Below the pieces are notes generated by a model. The model saw nothing but the letters and a program-made list of their open reading frames with translations. It did not search any database and was not told the origin of the DNA. The position numbers and the translations under genes are program-made. 64,000 nucleotides of DNA from Piper betle (lineage: Eukaryota; Streptophyta; Magnoliopsida; Piperales; Piperaceae): contig JAURVB010004843.1 in NCBI GenBank assembly GCA_033002965.1, positions 1 to 64,000 of the forward strand, in the 5' to 3' direction. This document shows, one piece after another, positions 1 to 9,814 of the stretch; within the stretch, counting starts at the first letter, position 1; every line of letters begins with the position of its first letter.

Positions 1-1187
1 TTAATGATGGTGTATGGTCCTGCATACCTGGGAGCAAATTTGTTGTTCCTTCTTCCCAGTACAGAGTGTTGTCTATAAGGCTGCAACCTGACATAAACTT
101 CATCTCCTACGTTAAACTCTAATTCTCGACGCCTTTTATCTGCATTCATTTTCATTCGATCCTGTGCTTTCTGCAATTGACATTTGAGTGCTTTCAGCAT
201 TTTGTCTCTGTCCATTAAAGCAGTGTTAACTTCTTCCAGTTGTGTTGTTCCAGGTATGTAAGTCATCAGTGTAGGAGGTGACCTTCCATATACCGCTTGA
301 AAAGGTGTCATTCCTATTGAGCTGTGAAGGGATGTGTTATAACAGTATTCTGCCCATGGAAGCCATCGGCACCACTCTTTTGGAGTATCACCTGTGAAAC
401 AACGCAAATACATCTCGAGTACCCTATTGGTTACCTCTGTTTGCCCATCCGTTTGAGGGTGATAGGAGGAGCTGAAATTAAAAGTAGTTCCTTGTAGTCG
501 AAAGAGTTCTTTCCAAAACTTGCTTACAAAAATGGGATCCCTATCACTAACTATGGATCTAGGTAATCCATGTAATTTGAAGATATGAGAAAAAAACAGT
601 TGCGCTATCTGAGAACCTGTATATGGATGTTTCAAGGGTATGAAATGAGAGTACTTCGACAATCTGTCCACCACCACATAAATGGCAGTCTTTCCTTCCG
701 AGGAGGGTAACCCTTCCACAAAATCCATTGAAATATCCTCCCAAATTTGATTCGGAATAGGTAAAGGAGAAAGTAAACCCTTGGGAGAAAGATGTTCACT
801 CTTGTATTGTTGGCATGTATGGCAGGTTTTTATAAATTCCCTAACCATCTTGGTAAGTCCCTTCCATCTGAAAACTTGTTTAATTCTGTAAATTGTCTTG
901 TCCCCTCCTTCATGGGTGGCAGCATGCATTTCCTTAATTATCATGGGAATGATTTCAGAAGATGAATCCAAATAAATCTTTCCTTTATAATACAGAATTC
1001 CATTGTGTTCTTCCCAATTTGAAGGCAGCAATTTCATCTGAAGTTTTCTTTTAAGCTCTTGAATTTCTACACTTCCATCCATGGCTTCTTTTACAGCATT
1101 CAACCAATCGGAAACTACCATGGACAAAGGAGCTAATGATAGGACAGATCCTTCATTTGGTTCTTCCTTTGGTACTTCCTTGTTCAT
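1..1187 (-). pseudogene. Retrotransposon integrase portion, out of frame with upstream pol, 3' end off window
   Basis: The frame is open from about 1199 to position 1. It shows the zinc-binding H..H..C..C motif (EMHAATHEGG, then KTCHTCQQY near 805-840) and the three core acidic residues of a DDE integrase: SMDFVEG near 725, VSDRDPIF near 540, and QTDGQTEVTNR near 440. Further on come YNTSLHSS, PFQAVYGR and a basic GDEVYVRLQPYR stretch near 60-120, all standard for Ty3/gypsy integrases. It lies one frame away from the gag-pol frame ending at 1153, overlapping it by about 35 bases. Without frameshifting it would not be translated as part of the polyprotein. Confidence 0.85.
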
Positions 1188-4100
1188 GTTCTTCTTCCAG
1201 CTGCCGAGACAAAGAATCTGCAACCACATTCTCTTTTCCTTTTTTATAAACAATAACAAAGTCATAAGCCATCAGTTTAATCAACCACTTCTCTTGTTGC
1301 CTCGTGGTTATCTTTTGCTGCCATAAGTATTTAAGGCTATGATGATCAGTTTTAACAATAAATTGCTGTCCCAACAAATAACCTTTCCACTTATCTACCG
1401 AAAGAACTAGGGCTAATAATTCTCGGTCATATGCTGACATGATTTGATTTTTTCCTTTTAAAGCTTTGCTAAAGAAGGCAATAGGGTGATCTTCCTGCAT
1501 TAAAACAGCCCCCAGTCCTGAAGTAGAAGCATCACATTCTATTGTAAAAGGTTTAGAGAAATCTGGTAATGTCAACACTGGAGCTGAACACATGGCTTGT
1601 TTCAATTTATTAAATGCTATAGTAGCCTCAGCTGTCCAATGAAATCCTTGTTTCTTTGTCAGTGAAGTCAAGGCAGCAGCTAACATTCCATATCCACGAA
1701 TAAATCTTCGATAGTAACCTGTGAGTCCTAAAAATCCACGCAAAGCCTTAAGTGACTGAGGTTGAGGCCAACCCTTGATAGCCTCTAATTTGCTGTCATC
1801 CATTTTTACTCCTTCCCTGGTAATGAGATGCCCTAAATAATCCACCTTACATTGTCCAAATTTGCATTTTGATTGTTTTAGGAACAACTGATGAACAACA
1901 AGGATGTTAAAAACAGTTTCTAAATGAATCAGGTGATCCTCCCACCTTTTGCTGTAAATCAGGATGTCATCAAAAAAGACTATTATAAAATGACGAAGAT
2001 GAGGAGAAAAGATTTGATTCATCAATTGCTGAAATGTGGCAGGCGCGTTGGTGAGTCCAAAGGGCATTACCAAAAACTCATATTGTCCATGATGAGTTTG
2101 GAATGCAGTCTTGTAAATGTCTTCACCTTTAATTCTGATTTGATGATAACCTGCCCTGAGATCTAGTTTTGAAAAAAATTGTGCTCCCTTCAACTCGTCC
2201 AACAACTCATCTATGATGGGAATTGGAAACTTGTGTTTAATAGTTGCTTGATTCAGGGCTCTATAATCTACACAAAATCTCCAAGATCCATCCAGTTTTT
2301 TAATCAACAGAACAGGAGCAGAGAAGGGACTAGAGCTGTTTCGAATCATGCCTTGTGACAACATCTCTTTCACTTGCCTTTCTATTTCTTTCTTCTGAAA
2401 ATGTGGATACCTATAAGGCTTACTCTTACATAATTTGGCCTCTTCTTTTAGTACAATCTGATGGTCACACTCCCTTTGAGGTGGCAATCCCTTTGGCTCA
2501 CTGAATAAAAACTTAAATTTGTCCAGCAACTGGTGGAGTTCATTAAGTTGGAATTCTTGCAGTTCAGAGTCTGGATAGTCTTGCTTATGCTCCATTATTT
2601 GAAGGAGAGTTGCCACTTCATTCAACTGAACATGCCTACTTAATTGTTTTCCAGAAATTAAAGAGGAAGATAATGTTTTCAATCCTTGTAACATGACATC
2701 CTGATCCTTCCACCGAAACCTCATTCGCATCTTCTGAAAATTCCAATCAACTGATCCCAAAGTAGACAGCCATTTAATTCCCAACACCACATCATAATCA
2801 TTGAGAGGCAAAATCTGGAAATTCACATTGAAAGTATGTCCTTGGAGAGTTAACAAAATAGATTCACAATCTCCCAAGGTCTGAATGTGTTCTCCACTTG
2901 CGACCTTCACCTGAACATTTCGTGAGGTCACAGTTGGAATCTGTAAGTGCTGCACTACCTCTTGACTTATGAAGTTATGTGTGCTTCCAGTGTCAATTAA
3001 CACTATAACTTTTCCACTCTTGATCCGTCCTACCACACGCATAGTTCCAGCAGATATCACTCCATTAATTGCCCTCAATGATATCTCAGGCTCCTCTTCA
3101 GTATCCTCACTCTCACTGTCTTCTGACTTTCCTTTTACCTCTTCTTCTTCCCCACACTCAATCAGAAAAAGTCTTTGACACTTATGTCCACTCTCATATT
3201 TTTCATTACAGTTAAAACAAAGTCCTCTTGCTCTTCTTTCTCTGATTTCAGTTGGCGTCAGCCTCTTGATGTCATGTATTCTTGGAGTTGACTTCAGCTT
3301 GGAAGCAAGGTCCTTCTCTCCATCCATCTTTGAAGGCCATGTCATTTTGCTGTTGCTCTTTCCTTCTCCATAGCTGTTAGAATTATAAGACAACCTTCTT
3401 TCTGACATTGAGTATTTCTTCTTCCTTGATTCTAATCTCTGCTCATACTTTTTGGCATATGAAACAGCTTGATGAACAGTTTGAGGTTCTTTCAATTGCA
3501 CACTATACTTAATATCTTCTTTCAATCCACTCACAAAATAGGATGCTAATTGATCTCTTGGAATTCCCTTCGTCTTACTAAGTAGTGTTTCAAACTGGAT
3601 CTGATATTCTGAAACACTTCCTAGCTGCTGTAATTTAATCAATTCACCTATGTAATCATCAAAAGCAGAAGGTCCAAATCTAACAAGAATTCGATCTCTA
3701 AACTGATCCCAATTCAATTCACCTTCTTCCTCCCACAAGATCTGATACCAGATCTGAGCATGTCCTTCCAAATGGAAGGTAGCAACCGTCACTTGATCTT
3801 CATAGGCTATACTATGACACATAAAAAAGCGTTCTGCCCTCATCAACCAAAATCCAGGATCCTCCAAACCAGAGAACTTAGGAAATTTCAATCGAATTTG
3901 TTGCAAAAATTTAGAATGTGTAGATTCAGTCAGATTTCTCATACCTCTCCTTTTTCCTTCCCAGGTCCGATGAGAGTCTCTATCATGCCTAGATCTTCCT
4001 GGTGATCCGTCACTAATTTGTTCATTCTCCATTGTACTCTGCGCCATCACCACCTTTGATCTTGACCTTTGCTGCTCCACTTTTGAAGAGGAAGCCTTAT

Positions 4101-4371
4101 CTGTAACCAGAATCTTCAACTGTTCTTGAATTCCAACCAGAACAGCCTCAATTCCAGCAATCCTTTCCACACCAGTCTTCCTGTTAGCAGCCATATCAGC
4201 TCCCATCTTCTCCAATTGTTGCTCCATTTTGTCAATCCTCGCTTCAACTCCCAGTGGCTCTGATACCACTTTGTTACCAGCATCGGCTGGGAGTTGGGGA
4301 TCAACCTGCATCATGGAGGGAAGAGGTTTCTTTCCTCCCATGATCAATTTGGTCTTCCACTCCAACCTCAC
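1153..4371 (-). CDS. Retrotransposon gag-protease-RT-RNase H polyprotein (frameshifted before integrase)
   Basis: Open frame of 1,072 codons. The first 48 codons lie in the LTR and primer binding site, so the likelier start is the Met at 4227. Numbering from 4371: a retrotransposon gag domain at about residues 155-330, a knuckle CFNC..GHKC near 385, the protease active site VLIDTGSTHNFIS near 456, the RT catalytic box FFDDILIYS near 798, and RNase H starting at FTIECDAS near 943 with the later YDREL and TDHHS. Plant Ty3/gypsy elements normally have gag and pol in one frame. Here the frame ends at 1153 just after ADSLSRQ, while integrase continues one frame away. This suggests a single-base indel near 1190-1215. 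Family identity is secure; activity is doubtful. Confidence 0.9.
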   Translation of the reverse strand: MRLEWKTKLIMGGKKPLPSMMQVDPQLPADAGNKVVSEPLGVEARIDKMEQQLEKMGADMAANRKTGVERIAGIEAVLVGIQEQLKILVTDKASSSKVEQQRSRSKVVMAQSTMENEQISDGSPGRSRHDRDSHRTWEGKRRGMRNLTESTHSKFLQQIRLKFPKFSGLEDPGFWLMRAERFFMCHSIAYEDQVTVATFHLEGHAQIWYQILWEEEGELNWDQFRDRILVRFGPSAFDDYIGELIKLQQLGSVSEYQIQFETLLSKTKGIPRDQLASYFVSGLKEDIKYSVQLKEPQTVHQAVSYAKKYEQRLESRKKKYSMSERRLSYNSNSYGEGKSNSKMTWPSKMDGEKDLASKLKSTPRIHDIKRLTPTEIRERRARGLCFNCNEKYESGHKCQRLFLIECGEEEEVKGKSEDSESEDTEEEPEISLRAINGVISAGTMRVVGRIKSGKVIVLIDTGSTHNFISQEVVQHLQIPTVTSRNVQVKVASGEHIQTLGDCESILLTLQGHTFNVNFQILPLNDYDVVLGIKWLSTLGSVDWNFQKMRMRFRWKDQDVMLQGLKTLSSSLISGKQLSRHVQLNEVATLLQIMEHKQDYPDSELQEFQLNELHQLLDKFKFLFSEPKGLPPQRECDHQIVLKEEAKLCKSKPYRYPHFQKKEIERQVKEMLSQGMIRNSSSPFSAPVLLIKKLDGSWRFCVDYRALNQATIKHKFPIPIIDELLDELKGAQFFSKLDLRAGYHQIRIKGEDIYKTAFQTHHGQYEFLVMPFGLTNAPATFQQLMNQIFSPHLRHFIIVFFDDILIYSKRWEDHLIHLETVFNILVVHQLFLKQSKCKFGQCKVDYLGHLITREGVKMDDSKLEAIKGWPQPQSLKALRGFLGLTGYYRRFIRGYGMLAAALTSLTKKQGFHWTAEATIAFNKLKQAMCSAPVLTLPDFSKPFTIECDASTSGLGAVLMQEDHPIAFFSKALKGKNQIMSAYDRELLALVLSVDKWKGYLLGQQFIVKTDHHSLKYLWQQKITTRQQEKWLIKLMAYDFVIVYKKGKENVVADSLSRQLEEEHEQGSTKGRTK
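4256..4268 (-). other. Primer binding site (initiator tRNA-Met type)
   Basis: The minus strand reads TGGTATCAGAGCC, the usual plant LTR-retrotransposon primer site complementary to the 3' end of initiator tRNA-Met. It begins three bases after the inferred LTR end (..GGTAACA at 4272). This fixes the element's orientation and the inner LTR border. Confidence 0.85.
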
Positions 4372-4909
4372 TCAATCAATGAAAAGATGAAGATTGCAGA
4401 GAAAGGAACCAATTCGAAATTCAAATTCACGAATTCAAGTGACAAACAAAACATGATAGTCTCATCCTACTTTCCCCCCTTTATACAAATGAAACCCTTT
4501 ATGTCCTACCCAATTACCCGAGTATCACCCAATTACAATTCAAAAGACTCCGCCTGAGTTTCAAAAAGCTCCGCCTACCCGTTTGCTTCTCCGTTCTATC
4601 TCCTTGTTTCTCAACTTCCCTGATTCCTCTGTAATTCGTGTATCAGAGGAGGAGAGGAAAAAGAAGGAAGAAGAAGGAAAAGGAAGAAGATGGAGAAGAT
4701 GGAGAAGCCACCCACCAATCTCCCCCACCACCCTCCATGGGCAGCCATGGTGGAGAGGGCTGCCAGCCCTCCAACCCTTTCCCCCTTCCCTCCCCTCCCC
4801 TTTCCAACGCCCTTTCTTTTTCAGAAAAAAAAACCAAAAAACCCCAGGCCCCTATTTTTTTTCCTCACGTTCTCTTCATAATGGCTCCCACGTTTTTTTA
4901 TTTGACACA
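4272..4909 (-). repeat. 5' LTR of the Ty3/gypsy element (outer edge uncertain)
   Basis: The inner border is supported by TGTTACC at 4272 next to the primer binding site. The outer border is a guess at a CA dinucleotide near 4909. The 3' LTR is off the window, so no LTR pair or target duplication can be compared. The segment includes a purine/pyrimidine-skewed stretch at 4640-4860. Confidence 0.5.
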
Positions 4910-5122
4910 TGTTGTACAAACACCTTTCTAGTACCTTTTTATTTTTAATTTTCTTTTCTACTAAAAAACATGGTTAAAAAAATACAACCAAACTCCTTTG
5001 AAACAACAAATTATTATAATTTATCTGATTATTCAAAGAGGGTTATTTATAAAATTAGAGACTATTTCTAATATTGACCATGCGCAACATAACTTTGTGC
5101 GTAGTATAATTAATATAAATAA
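4910..5122. other. AT-rich spacer, no gene seen
   Basis: Sequence between the retrotransposon LTR and the 211-bp tandem repeats. No open frame or RNA feature was recognised. Confidence 0.5.
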
Positions 5123-5758
5123 ATGTTATATATTCCCCTAACAATTTGCACTATCTTACTACAATTTGCTTCACAAAAACAAAAAATAAAAAGTCATATC
5201 CTATATGTTGATAAACAATTAGCTCCAATCCTCAAAATAGTATTCAAAGGTAAAGTGGTATAAGCCAAAGTCAACTTGGCGCATTGTGAGGATCTTGTCT
5301 ACGTAGTAATTTCATTTCATACAAGGCGACGTAATGTTATATATTCCCCTAACAATATGCACTATCTTACTACAATTTGCTTCACAAAAACAAAAAATAA
5401 AAAGTCATATCCTATATGTTGATAAACAATTAGCTCCAATCCTCAAAATAGTATTCAAAGGTAAAGTGGTATAAGCCAAAGTCAACTTGGCGCATTGTGA
5501 GGATCTTGTCTACGTAGTAATTTCATTTCATACAAGGCGACGTAATGTTATATATTCCCCTAACAATATGCACTATCTTACTACAATTTGCTTCACAAAA
5601 ATGAAAAATAAAAAGTCATAACCTATATGTTGATAAACAATTAGCTCCAATCCTCAAATAGTATTCAAAGCTAAAGGGGTATAGGCCAAAGTCAACTACT
5701 TGGCGCATTGTGAGGATCTTGTCTATATAGTAATTTCATTTCATACAAGGCGACATAA
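5123..5758 (+). repeat. Three tandem copies of a 211-bp unit upstream of the lectin gene
   Basis: Units begin at 5123, 5334 and 5545 with ATGTTATATATTCCCCTAAC. Copies 1 and 2 are almost identical. Copy 3 has a few substitutions, a 3-base insertion (..CAACTACTTGG..) and a 1-base loss, ending near 5758. The array ends about 190 bp before the lectin start codon, so it lies in the promoter region. A regulatory effect is possible but unproven. Confidence 0.95.
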
Positions 5759-5944
5759 TCATGTACAAAGTTTATTTTGGAAGGCCATATTATGTATATA
5801 CCTTAATATATATAACACCATTGTTACGCACGTACATTCATATCATTCACATATTTCTAGCCAACATCTCTACCTTATTTCCTGGTATTGATAATCTCTT
5901 CTTCCTCTCAATCGGATACTTCTCCAAACAAAAGAAAGCATTCG

Positions 5945-7849
5945 ATGGTAAGAGTTTTTTTGTTTGTATGTTATCCAAAAACTATTATACAAAAGAGTTA
6001 TAAATCAATTTATAACTTTTTATTTTCTGCTTCAAGTTAATATTACATCGTTTAATGTTGATCGGTGCAGGCGAGGGCCGTAGCAATTGGGCAGTTTGGT
6101 GGTGCAAGTGGGGCTTCGTGGGATGACGGTGATCATTTCACCGCAGTAAGGCAAATAGTTCTTCGCTGTGGGGCTGCCATTGACTCCATTCAGATTGAGT
6201 ATGATTCATGTGGACGCTCCGTTTGGTGCGGCAAGCATGGTGGGGATGGGGGTGGGTAGGTTACGGTAAGAACAGTTAAATGAACTAGGGAAGATGTCGT
6301 GTCATGCGTGACCTATACCGGTTAAATTTTAATTTTATCATTAAATAATAAGATAGATGACAATAATTTAATGTTTTAGATATAAACTATTTTTGAATTT
6401 AAAAATATATCCTATTTGAATGAAAATATAAATTATAATTATTTAATTTTTTTATTATATTTTTTAAGACAATTAAATAGACTCTTATTATTATGAAATT
6501 AGTCGGTATTGAACTCCTGACCTACTATCGTTAGGTATTGTTATTAATTTGTTTAAAAGAAATTGTGATTAGTGAGATTCAAACCCTTAACTCTCTACAG
6601 GAGGTATTTTTATTATATTTTTAACTTTTTTTAATATATTATGATTGGCTGAATATTCTCTTACTTTTAATCTTAGGCAACTATTAAGTTCCTCTGTTAT
6701 TAATAAGAGTAGATTAGGCACAGAAATCACTTCATATTGTATAGAAAAATTTTAAATTGAATGAAAAGGCGATAGACTTTCATTTTATTAGAGACAAAAT
6801 CTATTTAAATCTTTCATAAATAGATTATAATATAATTTATCATAATATTTTTATTTTTATTTGGTTTTGATCGGTTAAATCTTCTAATAATCATCGTTTT
6901 ATTAATAAGAGAATATTAATGCCACAGATTTTAAGTTTTAATTTTAACCTGACACTTAACGATGGAGACATGTGCTGACTTTTTAAAATAGTTAATATTA
7001 TTAAAAATCTATGATATTTTCCGTTGTAAAATCACGACTGTCCTGGTTTTGAATTAGGTAAATAAGGTGGGTCTAGTTTGACCCAGCTTTTATTCTTATT
7101 TTTTGAAAGAAAATCATCACCAAAGACGGCGTCCTAATTGGGGGCGCCCTAATCCAGCGACTCACACAACTCCAGAAAGCTAAGGGCAATATAATATGGT
7201 TTCTCCGGCCCAATTTAATGGGTGGCAACTAGATATAGTAATTTGGAACAAAACAACAAAAACTAGACCCAGTAGCCCTAGGCCACGGCGGATTGGCGCA
7301 GGTCTGGTTCGGGTGGTGAGCAGTCTGAGTTCGGTGTCGGGCTATCGAGCTGACGATCGTGGGCCAGCCCACGAGTGCCACGAATCAAAGGCTGTACATT
7401 TATGTACATAAACCATGAATTTTGACGATCATACAATGAGGTATATACATATATATATATAATAGTATTTATGATAAGGCTGATCACATAAATTTATTTT
7501 TAAAGATTGTAAGCCAAATGAGCAATTATTGTATATTTTTAATAATAACTATCAATCTGTATGCTGCATTGATTTCACTGACCTGTTTTTTTTTTTGTAG
7601 ATTGGCTTCAACTATCCACAAGAAACCCTAATCTCCATAAGTGGGTCCATAGATGGCTTTGGTAGCTGGCCTAGTGTGATCAGATCACTGAAATTTGAGA
7701 CCAACATGAGAAAGTATGGACCATTTGGAGAGGAGAGAGGCATGTACTTCTCCCTTCCACCAATGGGAGGAAAGATCATTGGATTCTATGGCAAGTCCGG
7801 AGTTGTTCTGGACTCCATTGGAGTGTACTATAGCCCCAAAGATAATTAA
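5945..7849 (+). pseudogene. Jacalin-related (mannose-type) lectin gene with in-frame stop in exon 2
   Basis: Three exons fit: exon 1 supplying only ATG (5945-5947, then GTAAGA), exon 2 at 6071-6265 and exon 3 at 7601-7849 (acceptor TTTTTTGTAG). Exon 2 encodes FGGASGASWDDG, VRQIVLRCG, IDSIQIEYD and KHGGDGGG. Exon 3 encodes NYPQETLISISG, IRSLKFETN, YGPFGEE, YFSLPPMGGKIIGFYG and LDSIGVYY. These are the ordered strands of one jacalin domain. The total of about 148 residues is the normal single-domain size, so the structure is complete. However, exon 2 contains TAG at 6257-6259, seven bases before the GTAAGA donor, and I find no alternative donor that keeps phase with exon 3 and avoids it. It may be a nonsense allele, a pseudogene or a sequencing error. 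Such lectins bind mannose or galactose in the cytoplasm or nucleus and often respond to stress. Confidence 0.75.
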
Positions 7850-8206
7850 GCTGCTCAACAGTTCTCATTTTAACCATGGCATGCAGTCCTCAAGATTATT
7901 GTAATCTCCGAACTTTGCTTTGTGTTTTCTTTAATTTTCTAATTCGAATAAATCAGGATGGGCATGTCAGTACTACTCAGTAAGGTTCAAATGAAGGCAA
8001 ATCTTACAAATTTCAGTATTATTTAATTAAGCTTTTGTAATTTGTATCAGAACTTATTTTTCTTTATCGATATTGGAAGCCGGGAGTAATATTTGAGGCG
8101 CAAATAATTTCAACCTTGTAAGATTTGGTGCTCTTAAGTTCAGTTTTTGGTTGGAGTAAAACCCGACTCAGTGTTAATTAAGCTTAAAGCTGGATTTAGT
8201 AAGTCA
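7850..8206. other. 3' region of lectin gene and spacer
   Basis: Probable 3' UTR (AATAAA-like AATAAATC near 7948), then AT-rich sequence. No further gene seen. Confidence 0.4.
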
Positions 8207-8262
8207 CACTGCAAGAAATCAGGGTATCATTGGCGACAAAAGTCGTCACTTTCTGTAAGAAA
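8207..8262 (+). mobile_element. CACTA-type transposon terminus (relic)
   Basis: CACTGCAAGAAATC followed by an imperfect GGCGAC/GTCGTC inverted pair resembles the ends of plant CACTA (En/Spm) elements, which start CACTACAAGAAA and carry nested short inverted repeats. I did not find a matching opposite end or a transposase, so this is at most a solo terminus or a non-autonomous remnant. Confidence 0.4.
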
Positions 8263-8757
8263 TTTATAACTTAAGTGATAAATTTGTTGTCAATATTCTA
8301 CAGTTCGCATGGGGGAGGGGACACAATCTAATCAACCACTCATTGAGAGGCTAAAAGATGAAGCTGCGCCCCCTTTAACATGGGCAATGTTTTCCGTTCT
8401 CAACAAGAAAATATCTGCCATGTCTCATCCCCATGCATATCACCGGACACCAGCAATATATGTTTTAAATGGAGGGTTAGTATCTGGGAGCACAAAAGAT
8501 GGAAGAAACACAAAGCACGAGAAGTTGGTTTCCTTCTCCTTTCTACCTTGTCACCTTTTTGTATTGTTCTTTGATTTCCGAAGTTCATACATGTCCTCTA
8601 CTATATAAATTAGTACCATGCCATGCTATAACTTATATAGACCTCATCAATCTGACCAATACTTGTGTTCTTCTTGTTTATGGTAAGCCAATGTGCTAGT
8701 GGGTTGGTCTTCTTTGCTTCAATTTCATTACAACCAGTGTTACTCTTTCTAGATCAA

Positions 8758-9402
8758 ATGGAAAGGAAGAGATTCTCAATGGTAATAGGACATGATCAGG
8801 AAGAAGCCGTTAGCTCTGAGCTTCCAATGGTTATACCTCCTCAGACTCCAAGGGAGCCCATGGAGTTCCCTATCAAGATCATGGAGCGTCTCCGCAGATC
8901 AAATTTCCAAGGCACTTGCCCAGAAAAAAATGGCCTTACATGTCCCTAATGCTTGCATACATGTAGTTGCAAATCCGACAATTGTTTTGCTTGATGAACA
9001 GTTTGATTATCTCCTTGTCATGTTTTATTAGCAGCACTCTAATAGCCAACCAATTAGTAGCAAATTGTGATTGGTTCCATACCAACGTTGGCATTAATGG
9101 GAAGAAAAAGACGGATAAAGAGAAGGCCAGGATTGACAATGCACGTATATATGCAGCTCTTTCAGTGACCGGCGTCGCAGCTGCCGTGGCAGCGGCGACA
9201 GCGGATTTTGCCGGAAGGAGAAACTGTTGAGTCCAATATGGCCATTGCCTGGCTTCTGCGACGATTTGCATCACACTGCATAGAGATTGCCCAGTGGTAA
9301 TGCTGATGGAGACCACTATTCTCCTTGTTAGACTGGTATGGATGTTAGGAGCCCTGGTGATCTGATCACTATGACCGCTGCAGCTGGCTTAGGAGACTAA
9401 TT
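8758..9402 (+). pseudogene. VAN3-binding protein / FORKED-like (auxin canalisation domain) pseudogene
   Basis: Family blocks appear in the correct order but in different frames. IPPQTPREPMEF (about 8840-8865) is followed, after one extra C, by LSRSWSVSADQISKALAQ. From about 9032 come LIANQLVANCDWFH, KKKTDKEKARIDNARIY and AALSVTGVAAAVAA. Then, after further shifts and stops, MAIAWLLRRFASHCIEIAQ and VRSPGDLITMTAAA (ending near 9402). In intact members the PMEF and SRSWS motifs are contiguous and the SHCIE and DVRSPGDLMTLTAAA blocks follow in one frame. The C-terminal PH-like domain is absent. The several independent lesions and missing 3' half mark a true pseudogene, unlike the single-base defects in SAS10 and NAC. 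Intact relatives bind the ARF-GAP VAN3 and act in vein patterning. Confidence 0.75.
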
Positions 9403-9814
9403 ATTAATTAAATGCTTGTGTTTTTTTCATGTTGCTCTTGTGGAGGTATGAGCACAATTAATTAAAGTAGCTGGGTTTGGTAACCAATCGAGCCCACCCG
9501 ACAGAAGCTTTTTGACCAGTTTAGTTATTATAGATAAATAGGACTACGATCAGTTTAGTTTTGAAGTTCAATTACGTAAGATGCCACGCGCGACTTATAT
9601 TACCTTGTAATAACGATGTAATATAAAAGATAGGGTTTCAGTGATAATATTTTTTTATTAAAAAATTTAAAAATCATCACTATAAACTTTTTCACAAAAA
9701 ATATTTTCTTTACGTGGCCACAATTTTTTCCCCAGCTAACTCTTTCCTCAATGCAGCAACAAAGGATACACATTATAGCCTTAAGCATTTGCTAACATTT
9801 ATTATTTTATTTTG
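9403..9814. other. Intergenic, no gene seen
   Basis: AT-rich sequence with only short antisense frames lacking any recognisable domain. Confidence 0.4.

Larger units (their letters stand above)
1..4909 (-). mobile_element. Ty3/gypsy LTR retrotransposon (5' LTR, gag-pol, integrase), cut by window edge
   Basis: Reading the minus strand, the order is LTR (about 4909-4272), a tRNA-Met-type primer binding site (4268-4256), gag, CCHC-like knuckle, aspartic protease, reverse transcriptase, RNase H, then integrase running off position 1. This PR-RT-RH-INT order defines Ty3/gypsy. The 3' LTR and any chromodomain lie outside the window, so the clade is not settled; the gag and RT look chromovirus-like (inference). 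A frameshift separates RNase H from integrase, so this copy probably cannot make a complete polyprotein. The right LTR edge is uncertain. Confidence 0.9.

Noticed and set aside
8309..8608. 99-codon plus frame upstream of the FORKED-like fragment
   Set aside because: Does not match the family and is interrupted by intron-like sequence; cannot be tied to the pseudogene.
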